A stretch of DNA of 64,000 nt from Hydromicrobium sp964517765 (GTDB lineage: Bacteria; Actinomycetota; Humimicrobiia; Humimicrobiales; Humimicrobiaceae): the NCBI GenBank assembly GCA_964517765.1, contig CAZFEN010000003.1, forward strand, positions 1 to 64,000. The letters are read 5' to 3'. This document shows, piece after piece, positions 1-8,449 of this stretch. How positions within the stretch are numbered: position 1 is the first letter of the stretch; each line of letters opens with the position of its first letter. Made by a program: the position numbers and the translations under genes. The notes beneath the pieces were generated by a model, which had not been told where the DNA came from, did not search any database, and saw nothing but the letters and a program-made list of their open reading frames with translations.

Positions 1-54
1 ACCCGCGACCCCCACCTTGGCAAGGTGATGCTCTACCAACTGAGCTACTTCCGC
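1..54 (-). tRNA. tRNA-Gly (anticodon GCC), 3' end cut by window edge
   Basis: Read on the minus strand, the gene starts at 54 with GCGGAAG, followed by the D-arm AGCTCAGTTGGTAGAGC and an anticodon arm with loop TTGCCAA, so the anticodon is GCC (glycine). The T-arm begins and then runs off the left edge, so the acceptor 3' strand and CCA are not visible. Confidence 0.93.
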
Positions 55-76
55 CCGGTAAAATTTCGGTTCAATT

Positions 77-106
77 ATTATATTACTTTTATCATTTATT
101 TTGCAA
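77..106 (-). promoter_or_regulatory. Promoter for tRNA-Gly
   Basis: On the minus strand TTGCAA (106-101) and a perfect TATAAT (82-77) are separated by 18 nt. Transcription would start about 15 nt before the mature tRNA 5' end. Confidence 0.5.
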
Positions 107-284
107 AACAAATATTATCCACTTGAAAAATAAAAGTCAATAAAACACCCTGCCTGTCTTATTTTATTGCATTATAAAACCATATTTACATATTATTAAA
201 AAAGAATTTCTTTTTTTATCAAATATTATTTTATATAATTATATTTAATTTTCCTTTTAAATAGAATTTATATCAGGTGCCAGC

Positions 285-644
285 ATGAACGAAAATTTAT
301 CATACGACGAAAAAGCTCAAACTATTGGTTATTTCCCTTTTATGGAACCCGACGAGAAAACTGTATTTGCGGTGCCCGGCACTCTGGAAAACATAATAGG
401 CGGTATACTGGTTTTGACCAATAAAAAATTATTTTTTTATTTTTATTCCAATATAACAAGAGATAAGAAATTCATAGCCACTTATCCCTATATTATTTCT
501 GCAAGTCTTAAAGAGGGCATGATTTATTCGACATTAGTTGTGAGCAATAAAAAAGAAAGTTTAAATATAAGTAAAATAAAGAAAAACGACGCCTTAAAAT
601 CCTATAAAATTTTAAATGAGATAATCAAGAGCAATATAAAATAA
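285..644 (+). CDS. Small bacterial PH-like domain protein (YokE/bPH type)
   Basis: A 119-residue protein with no signal peptide. The pattern G-[IV]-L-V-L-T-N-K-K-L-F-F-Y near residues 39-52, followed by alternating short beta strands (IATYPYI, GMIYSTLVV) and a C-terminal helix, looks like the bacterial PH-like fold found in YokE-type proteins. Such domains are usually small cytosolic modules of unknown role. The ATG follows AGGTG at good spacing, and a TATAAT-like box lies at 234-239. The gene converges on the 3D-domain gene, with 26 nt between the two stops. The fold assignment is by pattern only, and no function is claimed. Confidence 0.55.
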   Translation: MNENLSYDEKAQTIGYFPFMEPDEKTVFAVPGTLENIIGGILVLTNKKLFFYFYSNITRDKKFIATYPYIISASLKEGMIYSTLVVSNKKESLNISKIKKNDALKSYKILNEIIKSNIK

Positions 645-670
645 AAGTTGATTACTGGATATCTCATATC

Positions 671-1171
671 TTACAGGTCAGCTAAATCCAACTTAAAACT
701 GTTATCAATTATTTTGATCCAGACACCTTTCTGGCCAAATTCCCGTGCCTCTTTCTTTGAATCGAAATATATATCTATTCTGTTACCTTTGATTTTCCCT
801 CCGGTATCTTTCGCTGTAAAAAATCCCATGTCTTTTATTTCTATTCTTGTTCCCAGAGGTATAACATCAGGATCGACTGCGATTATTCCCACTCTTACAT
901 CTTCCCCGGTCGCGGTTACATTATTTGTTCCCTGCACAGGATCATCTGCGCTGTATCCTGAAGCGACAAAATAATACCATTCCACTTTCTTCTCTACTTC
1001 TTTAATTTCCGCGACTACCACTTCTTCGGGAAGCCCTTCGGCACTTTCGAGGAAAGGCAGCAAAGTATCAATTTTATAATTATCAGCCAATATAAAAAAC
1101 ATTACTGTCAAAAGTAAAAAAGCTACCAGTATCCAGAATGAAATATGTATAGCTATGTTATATTTTTTCAT
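671..1171 (-). CDS. Membrane-anchored 3D domain protein (RlpA/MltA-like barrel)
   Basis: A 166-residue protein. Residues about 6-29 form one hydrophobic N-terminal membrane anchor without a lipobox, so the rest is probably extracytoplasmic. Residues about 66-155 carry the 3D (three-aspartate) domain: VGIIAVDP with D100, then AKDTGGKIKGNRIDIYF with D122 and D133. The family includes Firmicute YabE/YocH/Rpf-like cell-wall proteins, and related double-psi barrels act as lytic transglycosylases. A role in peptidoglycan remodelling is therefore likely but not proven. A good ribosome site (AAAGGAAG) precedes the ATG. The upstream spacer holds an inverted repeat at 1182-1251. It is transcribed divergently from the SOS cassette. 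Confidence 0.8.
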   Translation of the reverse strand: MKKYNIAIHISFWILVAFLLLTVMFFILADNYKIDTLLPFLESAEGLPEEVVVAEIKEVEKKVEWYYFVASGYSADDPVQGTNNVTATGEDVRVGIIAVDPDVIPLGTRIEIKDMGFFTAKDTGGKIKGNRIDIYFDSKKEAREFGQKGVWIKIIDNSFKLDLADL

Positions 1172-1181
1172 ATTTTTCTTC

Positions 1182-1251
1182 CTTTGTATGGTATTTTTAC
1201 AAAAAATATTAATAATTTATTTTAAACATCTATTAATAATGCCATACAAAG
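1182..1251. repeat. 10-bp inverted repeat flanking a 10-bp direct repeat
   Basis: CTTTGTATGG (1182-1191) and its exact complement CCATACAAAG (1242-1251) face each other across 50 bp. Inside, TATTAATAAT occurs twice in direct orientation (1207-1216 and 1231-1240). The left arm overlaps the ribosome site of the 3D-domain gene. It could be an operator or an mRNA leader structure. Confidence 0.5.
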
Positions 1252-1318
1252 TCCCATATTATATATAAAAAACCCTAAAAATCAACCCCGGAAATATTAG
1301 AGTGCTATAAGATTCCTG

Positions 1319-1347
1319 TTGACCGAACATATGTTTGGTAGTAATAT
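1319..1347 (+). promoter_or_regulatory. Promoter of the dnaE2-dinB cassette
   Basis: TTGACC (1319-1324) and TATAAT-like TAATAT (1342-1347) are spaced exactly 17 bp. A LexA box fills the spacer. Transcription should begin near 1354, which leaves about 70 nt of leader before the ATG at 1424. This also rules out the longer reading frame that would start at the TTG of the -35 box. Confidence 0.8.
1324..1337. promoter_or_regulatory. LexA/DinR SOS box
   Basis: CGAACATATGTTTG matches the Gram-positive SOS consensus CGAACRNRYGTTYC at 13 of 14 positions. It overlaps the -35 box and spacer of the promoter, where a bound repressor would block RNA polymerase. Its place in front of a DnaE-type plus Y-family polymerase pair is the expected context. 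Confidence 0.85.
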
Positions 1348-1423
1348 AAAAGAAACTGATACAGGCAGCCAATCTTATATACATATATCTAAACAAAATT
1401 CAGGAGGGCAAGACTTTAATAAA

Positions 1424-4400
1424 ATGGCTTTTTTCCCACATCTGCACGTACACAGCGAGTACAGTCTCATGGAATCGACCATTAAGATAAAGGACCTGGT
1501 CGGTGCTGCTGCAAGACAAAATATGGGAACAGTTGCCCTTACTGATAAATATGTGATGAGCGGAGCCATTGAATTTTACAAAGAAGCAATGAGACAAAAT
1601 ATAAAACCTATAATCGGATGTGAGATATGCGTCAAAAACAACGGGATGCCGTCAAATCTCGTCATGCTGATAAAAAATGCAAGAGGATACGAAAATCTAT
1701 GCCAGGCAGTAAGTAAATCACACATAGAAAGAAAAGGCCCGGTACCGGTGGTCATGATATCGGACCTTAAAAAAATGAGCGAAGGACTTATAGGACTGCT
1801 TTGCTGCAGAACCGGCGAAATTTCTTTATTGATAAGAGAGGGAAAAACAAAGGAAGCACTGCAGTCGGTAGTGAATTATCGGGAATTATTCGGAGGGGAC
1901 CTCTTCCTGGAGATCCAGAGATATCCGAAGTCCAGAGGAGATCTGTGCGCATCATCGTTTTCCGAAATACTGATCAATTTTGCATACAGGAACAACATCC
2001 CCATAGCGGCAACAAACAATGTACATTATTTGAATAAGGAAGATTACGGGACATATAAGTATCTTTCTAAAATAAAGGCAATGGGAGCAAAAAATGATAC
2101 CCGTATAAAGCAGATAGATAACAATGAGCATTATTTCAAGTCTGCTTCCGAGATGGCCGGGATGTTCAGTGATATACCCGGGGCAATTTCCAATACCCGG
2201 ATCATAGCAGAGAAATGCAATCTTAAACTGCCTCTCGGCAATATAGATTTTCCGCACTTTAATACTCCGGCAAATGAAACGGAGGAGAGATATCTTAAGA
2301 AACTATGCTATGGGGAAGGCCTGGAATGGAGATACGGGATCAATCCCCCTGCAGATGTTCTTAGTAGACTGGAAAAGGAGCTCAAGATAATAGCAGAAAC
2401 AGGTTTCTGCGGGTATTTTCTTATAGTAGCCGATATAGCAAGATATGCGCATAGAAATAACATCCCTATTTGCGGCAAGGGCTCCTCGGCAGGAAGTGCG
2501 GTGTCTTACATACTGGGCATCTCCAATGTCGACCCCGTAAAAAACAACCTTTATTTCGAGAGATTTCTAAACAGGGAAAGGAAAGAACCCCCGGATATAG
2601 ATATCGACGTTTCCGGCAAGAGAAGAGCCGAAATAGCAAGATACCTGGCAGACAAATATGGCAAAAACAATATTTCCAGAGTATGTATCTTTTCCACTCT
2701 CAAGCCAAGATCTGCAATAAGAGAAGCAGGAAGGATCATGGGCTGGAGCAAAGAAGATATAGATCCCGTAATAAAAACAGACCACGGGCTCTTCCCGTAT
2801 CCGAACAGGTATAATATTGATACCGGAAACCTTACCGGAAATCCGGAGCATATGGACGCAAAAAATATACAGTACAAAAAAATAGTCTGCATTTCCGGAA
2901 AGATTGAAAGTTACCCGAGACACATTTCCATGCATCCTTCCGCATTTATCGCGTCCGGTTCCAATCTGGCAAAAAAGATCCCTCTTACTCTGTCCGAGAC
3001 CGGGGAAATAATCAGCCAGTATGATAAGAGCAGCATAGAAGATCTTGGGCTTCTTAAAATAGACCTTATAAATTCTCTCAGTCTCAGTTTAATAGACGAT
3101 ACGGCAGAGATGCTGAAAAGCAAAAGAAATATAGACTTGAATATCGCGGAGATGTCCTATGATGATAGAAAAACATTTGATTTGATGAAAAATGGAAAGA
3201 CCCTTGGAGTCTTTCAGCTGGAAAGTTTTGGTATCAGAAAACTGGCAAAAAAAGTAAAACCTTCCAATTTAAACGATATCACACTGCTTATTTCTCTTTA
3301 CAGACCCGGCCCACAGCAGTCGGGAATGATTAAAAATTTCATTGAAAGAAAATTCGGAAGAGAGAAAACCGCTTATCCTCATGAGGACCTGAAGCCGATC
3401 CTGGAAGAGACATACGGGATAATACTATATCAGGAACAGGTCATGAGAATCGCAGCTGTGATAGCAGGATACTCTCTGGGCGAAGCAGACAATCTAAGGA
3501 AAGCCATGACCTGCCTTTCAAAGGAAGAGATGAGAAAACAGGCAGCAAGGTTTATGGAAGGCGCAGCGCATAATGGTTACAGTGCAGATAAAGCAGGGGA
3601 AATTTTCAATCTGATTTCCAAATTTGCCAGTTACGGTTTCGTAAAGGCCCATGCAGCTGCTTATGCCGAATTGTCCTACAGGACATGCTATATAAAAGCG
3701 CACTACCCTGCGGAGCTCCTGTCGATAATACTGACCAATAATTCGGGGTATTACGGTAGAGGCCAATATATCGAAGAAGCAAGAAGGTCTGGCATAAAAA
3801 TAAAACTTCCCCATATCAATAAAAACGGATTTGAATTTTCCGTCGAAGATGAGGGAAAATCTATAAGAATCCCCCTGCTTAACGTAAAAGGACTGGGATA
3901 TACAAGCGTAAGTTCCATAATAAATGAAAGAACCAAAAACGGGGATTTCAAAGATCTTACCGATTTTTATTACAGAATCTCAGAGAACTGCAGATTACCG
4001 GAAAAAGTAATCGAAAATCTTATAAAAGTAGGGGCATTTGATTTTACCGGCCTTCAAAGGAAATATCTGCTGCTTGTCTGTCATAGTCTGAAGAACCTTA
4101 AAAACAATGGCGATGCCCTTCTCCGAAGCAACCGCCTCCTGCCCTGGAATAAAGATCATCCCGGAGATTTCGATCTTGAAGAACGGCTGGAACTGGAAGA
4201 AAAAATTCTGGGGTTTTGTGCAAGCCGCTCTCCTCTAATATACTTCAAAGACGAACTGGAGCAGTATCATACCGTAGAGAGCGGGGATTTCTCCCGCTTC
4301 ATATCCGGTAAAAAAAATATACTTACCGCGGGAATCGTCATTGCCAGAAAAATCAATAAAAGCAGGGACGGCAGAAATATGCTGCTGTGCACAATGGAAG

Positions 4401-4642
4401 ACAGAGATGGAATGTATGAAACAGTGTTTTTCCCCTATGCCTTCGAAAACAGCTCAAAAATAATAATGGGTCGTTCCGCTCTGATTATCGAAGGAAGACC
4501 CTGTTTTAAGGACGGAGAGATATCTATAATCGGTAAAAATGCTGTAAGTCTTACGGATTTTAAAAGAGCCAAAAGCAGGATCAGGAGAGACAACATTAAG
4601 AATGTCTTACTTAAGGAAGCAAAACCAGTATGGAAAACCTGA
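1424..4642 (+). CDS. dnaE2: Error-prone DNA polymerase III alpha subunit (DnaE2-like)
   Basis: A C-family DNA polymerase of 1072 residues from the ATG at 1424. The frame is open back to 1319, but that extension contains the promoter and LexA box, and the family N-terminus HLHVHSEYS follows this ATG. An AGGAGG lies 16 nt upstream, rather far away. Domains in order are PHP (about 1-280), palm with catalytic PDIDID (D391, D393) and the third aspartate in KID (D547), fingers with RPGPQQSGM, and a C-terminal OB fold. Two conserved PHP positions differ from the replicative paralogue at 47529-51014: TDHG is TDKY and NDVHY is NNVHY. This suggests a dead PHP exonuclease. It overlaps dinB by 13 nt. Role inferred: SOS-induced translesion synthesis. 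Confidence 0.88.
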   Translation: MAFFPHLHVHSEYSLMESTIKIKDLVGAAARQNMGTVALTDKYVMSGAIEFYKEAMRQNIKPIIGCEICVKNNGMPSNLVMLIKNARGYENLCQAVSKSHIERKGPVPVVMISDLKKMSEGLIGLLCCRTGEISLLIREGKTKEALQSVVNYRELFGGDLFLEIQRYPKSRGDLCASSFSEILINFAYRNNIPIAATNNVHYLNKEDYGTYKYLSKIKAMGAKNDTRIKQIDNNEHYFKSASEMAGMFSDIPGAISNTRIIAEKCNLKLPLGNIDFPHFNTPANETEERYLKKLCYGEGLEWRYGINPPADVLSRLEKELKIIAETGFCGYFLIVADIARYAHRNNIPICGKGSSAGSAVSYILGISNVDPVKNNLYFERFLNRERKEPPDIDIDVSGKRRAEIARYLADKYGKNNISRVCIFSTLKPRSAIREAGRIMGWSKEDIDPVIKTDHGLFPYPNRYNIDTGNLTGNPEHMDAKNIQYKKIVCISGKIESYPRHISMHPSAFIASGSNLAKKIPLTLSETGEIISQYDKSSIEDLGLLKIDLINSLSLSLIDDTAEMLKSKRNIDLNIAEMSYDDRKTFDLMKNGKTLGVFQLESFGIRKLAKKVKPSNLNDITLLISLYRPGPQQSGMIKNFIERKFGREKTAYPHEDLKPILEETYGIILYQEQVMRIAAVIAGYSLGEADNLRKAMTCLSKEEMRKQAARFMEGAAHNGYSADKAGEIFNLISKFASYGFVKAHAAAYAELSYRTCYIKAHYPAELLSIILTNNSGYYGRGQYIEEARRSGIKIKLPHINKNGFEFSVEDEGKSIRIPLLNVKGLGYTSVSSIINERTKNGDFKDLTDFYYRISENCRLPEKVIENLIKVGAFDFTGLQRKYLLLVCHSLKNLKNNGDALLRSNRLLPWNKDHPGDFDLEERLELEEKILGFCASRSPLIYFKDELEQYHTVESGDFSRFISGKKNILTAGIVIARKINKSRDGRNMLLCTMEDRDGMYETVFFPYAFENSSKIIMGRSALIIEGRPCFKDGEISIIGKNAVSLTDFKRAKSRIRRDNIKNVLLKEAKPVWKT

Positions 4643-5808
4643 GGAGAATAATACATGTAGACATGGATGCTTTCTTTGCCCAGATAGAGCAAAGGGATAC
4701 TCCTGAATATAAGAATAAACCCCTGGTAGTGGGCGGTCCGCTGAACAGAGGAGTGATCTCCTCCGCTTCTTACGAAGCAAGAAAATATGGTTTACATTCA
4801 GGGATGCCTCTGATCCGCGCAAAGAGGCTGTGTCCCGAAGGAATTTTTGTTCCGGTTAACATGGAAAAATATCTTAAGGAATCGACGCTGATAAGAAAGA
4901 TATTCTTTCAATTCACTCCCCTGGTAGAATCTATAGGCTGTGATGAAGCCTTTCTGGATATAACCGGCTGTCAGAAACTTTTTGGTAATGAGCTGGAAAT
5001 TGCCAAAAAAATAAAGGGGAGGATCTATGAACAGACCAATTTGACCTCCTCTGCCGGTATAGGTCCCAATAAGTTTTTGGCCAAGCTTGCCTCAAGTATA
5101 GGAAAACCTAACGGTCTTACGGTTCTTGAAAATACCAGAGAAGTCATGGAAAAAGTCAGGCTCCTGCCGGTATCTTATATATGGGGCGTGGGAAGAGTCA
5201 CGGATGAACAGTTTAAATCAATGGGAATCGAGACCATTGGCGATCTTGCCAATGCCCCGCTATCAATAATCGAAAATAAATTCGGAGAACCCGGGAGGAT
5301 CATCCATGAGATGGCAAACGGGATCGACAACAGAAAAGTAGTGATAAATCAGGAACCAAAATCGATAGGAAGAGAGGTGACTTACAGGAAAGATGTGGAT
5401 GATTTTGAGATATTGAGATCGACTCTTCTTTTTCTCTCTCAAAAAATATCCAGAAATCTCCGCTTACAAAAATATAAAGGCAAAGTAGTCACTCTCAAGG
5501 TAAGATTTTCCGATTTTAAGACAATCACCAGGAGAGTGACTTTAAAAAAATACACCTCCGGCATGTTCGACATACAGAAATCCTCCGTTCTCCTGCTTAA
5601 AAATTTTGATTTGAACAGAAAAAAAATCAGACTGATCGGAGTTTCGGTAAGCAATTTGAAACCAGTCTTCATGCTGGAAAATTTACTTCCTGACGACAGA
5701 TCTGCAGACGAAAATCTGAGTGAAGCTATTGACAGAATATCGGATAGATTTGGTGAGAATAAGCTTACTATAGCAGGGTTGGCCGATGAAGATGAAATAA
5801 TGGATTAA
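4630..5808 (+). CDS. dinB: DNA polymerase IV (Y-family, DinB)
   Basis: A 392-residue Y-family translesion polymerase. Catalytic carboxylates are intact: D11 in HVDMDAFFAQIE and D105/E106 in GCDEAFLD, so it should be active, unlike ImuB proteins, which have lost them. The palm and fingers region (YEARKYGLHSGMP), the HhH thumb segment (PVSYIWGVGRVT) and the little-finger domain (SIGREVTYRKD onward) follow in the usual order. Length is close to typical Pol IV. The start codon lies inside the end of dnaE2, so translation is coupled and both enzymes share the LexA-controlled promoter. It ends 10 nt from the convergent reductase gene. No ImuA-like gene is present. Confidence 0.93.
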   Translation: MENLRRIIHVDMDAFFAQIEQRDTPEYKNKPLVVGGPLNRGVISSASYEARKYGLHSGMPLIRAKRLCPEGIFVPVNMEKYLKESTLIRKIFFQFTPLVESIGCDEAFLDITGCQKLFGNELEIAKKIKGRIYEQTNLTSSAGIGPNKFLAKLASSIGKPNGLTVLENTREVMEKVRLLPVSYIWGVGRVTDEQFKSMGIETIGDLANAPLSIIENKFGEPGRIIHEMANGIDNRKVVINQEPKSIGREVTYRKDVDDFEILRSTLLFLSQKISRNLRLQKYKGKVVTLKVRFSDFKTITRRVTLKKYTSGMFDIQKSSVLLLKNFDLNRKKIRLIGVSVSNLKPVFMLENLLPDDRSADENLSEAIDRISDRFGENKLTIAGLADEDEIMD

Positions 5809-5818
5809 GCTATTTTAT

Positions 5819-6337
5819 CTATTTCTCAATAAATATTTCGAATCTTTCTCTTTTAGCTTTGCATACGGGACATATTTCCGGTGGTTTTTCCCTTGCACAT
5901 AGATAACCGCATACCTTGCATCTCCACACCGGATATTCAAGATTTAAAACTTTGTCCATATATGTTTTTATTTCCTTTTGATTAAGTTTTTTTTGTCCCA
6001 TAAATCTTCTTTCCGGAATGGGGCTTAATTTCTTTTTACCTGACAGGATTTCCTTATTTACATAAAGCCCGCAATAACATGCCCCATAATCATCCAGATC
6101 GGGGTCACGGTAATCACAGGGGCATATTATGTCCAGATCTTTTTCTTTCTTACCCGATGCCAGTCTGCAGGGACAGGCCTGATATCCATATCTTCCCTGG
6201 TTTACAAGTAAACCTCTTACCAGTTTTTTTGTGAAATCGATATCCGGGTTCAGGTGATATCCTCCGGACCGGGCATCATCTTTTAATTTTATATATAACT
6301 TCTCGATTTCTTCGTCTGTTATCTCCGTTTTATTCAT
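5819..6337 (-). CDS. Ferredoxin:disulfide reductase, FTR catalytic domain fused to rubredoxin
   Basis: A 172-residue cytosolic redox protein. Residues about 10-100 match the catalytic subunit of ferredoxin-thioredoxin reductase: CPC (55-57), CPC (72-74) and CYC (87-89), which would hold a 4Fe-4S cluster and the redox-active disulfide. Residues about 136-165 form a rubredoxin-like iron site with C140/C143 and C156/C159. This FTR-rubredoxin fusion is known from methanogens as ferredoxin:disulfide reductase, which passes ferredoxin electrons to NrdH-type redoxins that can serve anaerobic ribonucleotide reductase. Its ATG overlaps the stop of the upstream glutaredoxin gene by 1 nt, so the two are translationally coupled. 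No ribonucleotide reductase gene lies in the window. Confidence 0.87.
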   Translation of the reverse strand: MNKTEITDEEIEKLYIKLKDDARSGGYHLNPDIDFTKKLVRGLLVNQGRYGYQACPCRLASGKKEKDLDIICPCDYRDPDLDDYGACYCGLYVNKEILSGKKKLSPIPERRFMGQKKLNQKEIKTYMDKVLNLEYPVWRCKVCGYLCAREKPPEICPVCKAKRERFEIFIEK

Positions 6338-6609
6338 TACTCAAATCTTTCTCTAATTTTTTCCTCATCGAATCCTATTATAGAGTAATTGTCATCTACT
6401 ATAATTGTAGGAAAACTGCATGCAGGATTATATTTTTTTATCTCTTCTACTATTTCATCCTGGTCCTTTTCATCTGCCAGATCTACATCTATATAGGAAT
6501 ATTCAATATTTAGCTGGTTTAAAAGTGCTTTTGTCTTCATACACCATTGACAGGTACTTAATGCATACAGGGTAACGTTGCCCTTATTGGTTCCATCTAT
6601 ATGATTCAT
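6337..6609 (-). CDS. Glutaredoxin/NrdH-like protein
   Basis: A 90-residue thioredoxin-fold protein with the active site C20-Q-W-C23, the cis-proline strand SFPTIIVDD and the usual glutaredoxin length. It is probably the electron acceptor of the ferredoxin:disulfide reductase encoded directly downstream. The start is uncertain. The strong ribosome site AGGAGGG (6636-6630) lies 20 nt before this ATG, while an in-frame AUA codon at 6621-6619 sits at the ideal 8-nt distance and would add four residues. The substrate could be ribonucleotide reductase or general protein disulfides. Confidence 0.85.
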   Translation of the reverse strand: MNHIDGTNKGNVTLYALSTCQWCMKTKALLNQLNIEYSYIDVDLADEKDQDEIVEEIKKYNPACSFPTIIVDDNYSIIGFDEEKIRERFE

Positions 6610-6722
6610 TTTAATGTTTATGGTAATATCCCTCCTGACAATAGATAAAATTCGTAACTAAAGAATAATTTATATTTTTCTATAAATCAAATTATATTAC
6701 CCTGAATTAAAGATCTTCAAGA

Positions 6723-8441
6723 TCAGTATTTCCATTCTAATGAATTTAATCTATAAACGCTTAGATTTATCAATATATTATACAAGATCAGATTGAGTAT
6801 CACTTCCATGGCAATTATTATAGGAAATGAAATAAGGTTGGACCAGTTTAAATAATTCGCCAGAAATAAAATCCCAATAACGATACCTGCAAAAAATAAT
6901 ATATATATTAAAAACAACACCAGATTTAACATACCTCCGATAAATGATATGTTATTTCTATTTGATGATTGAGATGGTTTAAAAACAGGAAAAAAGGTAC
7001 CTATTGAAGTACCAATAACCGAATCACCCCAGCTGAACAATATTATTAAAATCAATCCAAATATGAGGTATCCCAGCCCAGGCTTATATACGAAATAAAA
7101 TATGACCATTATTATACTCCCGCATAATACTGTCAGGATAGAGCTAAGAATTATTTTTGTTCTTAAAATTTTTTTAGTATGTACCGGTGATATCTTAAGT
7201 ATCCAGAACTGTAATCCTTCCCCGCCAATACTATTTCCCGATATATTCTGATTTACAAATCCCGAAACTATCAATGGAAAAAATAAGAAAATAAGTATCT
7301 TTAAGGGCAGAAAAAAAGCAATATCCCCTCTCTCATTGATATTTCTTGAAAAGGTCCAGAAAAATAAAAAAGTAAACATAAAAAGCGGTAAAAAAATATT
7401 TAAAAGTCTTCTAGCATCTCTGAAGATGATTTTAAGATCCTTGACTATAATATAATTTACTCCGGAAAAAAGGCTGCGGCCATATTTTCTATCTTCGTCA
7501 ATTTTCCTCTCTTTTTCTGCTCTGGCGCTTTTAAATCCTGCTCTTGCTGCAACCTGAGATGAGTTCGACCAGCCTGTATAATATATTCTCTGAGAAATAG
7601 CTATGCAGAGAAATATCAACAAAATAGAAGTCGCGGTAATCAAAGTAAAATTCAAGCCAAACTGTTTATAATTGCCATCGTGCAGATAAAATAATGAATT
7701 AGATCCCCATGTCGAAGGAAAGAATTTCAGAAAAGGTTTATTGAAAACAGCAGTAACGTACGCCTTTATATCTTCGACACTCATAGATTTCAATTGTGGA
7801 GCCAGATTCTCACCGAATCTCGCTATAAATTGTGAGGACAACCATATCAGCAGTCCGAACAATCCTCCTATAAAAGCAAGAATTTCTTTTGCCCTGTTGG
7901 GATTGATCAATCTTACTGCTGCCATACCTATCAGGACTCCAAAGCTGGTTGGAATTGAAACCACGGCTATAAAAACGATTATCATCATTGGGTAATATGC
8001 CAGTGGTAATTTTGCTGTAATTCCATAAGATATCAAAAACGGCATAATCACTATAAAAAACAAATAAGAATTTGCGATCAATGCTTCTATATATTTATAA
8101 ATAAAAACGGTACGATATTTTATCGGAAGAGTCAGCAGCAGTTCCAGATCTTTGGATAAATATAGGATATAAAGACTCGTGGCGATACCGGTAAATATTA
8201 TGAAAATAAAGATAACCAGAAAAATATAGTCAAGCGCAATATCGAATATCGTATTTGCCAGTCCTGTATCCAGTCTACCATAAATAAAATTAATAAATCT
8301 GGCGGAGTAATAAAGTATCAATGCGAAAATTATTATACTTACGAGAGTACCGATTATTCTTCCGGTCTTTTTTTTAGGTTCATCTCTCGTATACCCGAGA
8401 AATAATGTATTTAGTCTGTTTTTTAATAATAAACTGAGCAT
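6723..8441 (-). CDS. ABC-2 type exporter permease
   Basis: A 572-residue, very hydrophobic integral membrane protein with many predicted transmembrane segments in two halves, separated by a charged cytosolic stretch around residues 298-325 (RAGFKSARAEKERKIDEDRK). The ATPase gene ends 8 nt upstream of its start, so the two encode one transporter. The layout, with long hydrophobic halves and the segment GNSIGGEGLQFWILKISPV, resembles ABC-2 permeases annotated as putative ABC exporter permease. The substrate cannot be deduced. It may export a drug, lipid or peptide. Confidence 0.8.
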   Translation of the reverse strand: MLSLLLKNRLNTLFLGYTRDEPKKKTGRIIGTLVSIIIFALILYYSARFINFIYGRLDTGLANTIFDIALDYIFLVIFIFIIFTGIATSLYILYLSKDLELLLTLPIKYRTVFIYKYIEALIANSYLFFIVIMPFLISYGITAKLPLAYYPMMIIVFIAVVSIPTSFGVLIGMAAVRLINPNRAKEILAFIGGLFGLLIWLSSQFIARFGENLAPQLKSMSVEDIKAYVTAVFNKPFLKFFPSTWGSNSLFYLHDGNYKQFGLNFTLITATSILLIFLCIAISQRIYYTGWSNSSQVAARAGFKSARAEKERKIDEDRKYGRSLFSGVNYIIVKDLKIIFRDARRLLNIFLPLFMFTFLFFWTFSRNINERGDIAFFLPLKILIFLFFPLIVSGFVNQNISGNSIGGEGLQFWILKISPVHTKKILRTKIILSSILTVLCGSIIMVIFYFVYKPGLGYLIFGLILIILFSWGDSVIGTSIGTFFPVFKPSQSSNRNNISFIGGMLNLVLFLIYILFFAGIVIGILFLANYLNWSNLISFPIIIAMEVILNLILYNILINLSVYRLNSLEWKY

Positions 8442-8449
8442 ATAATAAG

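Noticed and set aside
648..974. Plus-strand frame opposite the 3D-domain gene
   Set aside because: It is the antisense of a recognised protein and shows no domain or ribosome site.
1319..1423. N-terminal extension of dnaE2 from a TTG
   Set aside because: The segment contains the -35 and -10 boxes and the LexA box, and family homology begins at the ATG at 1424.
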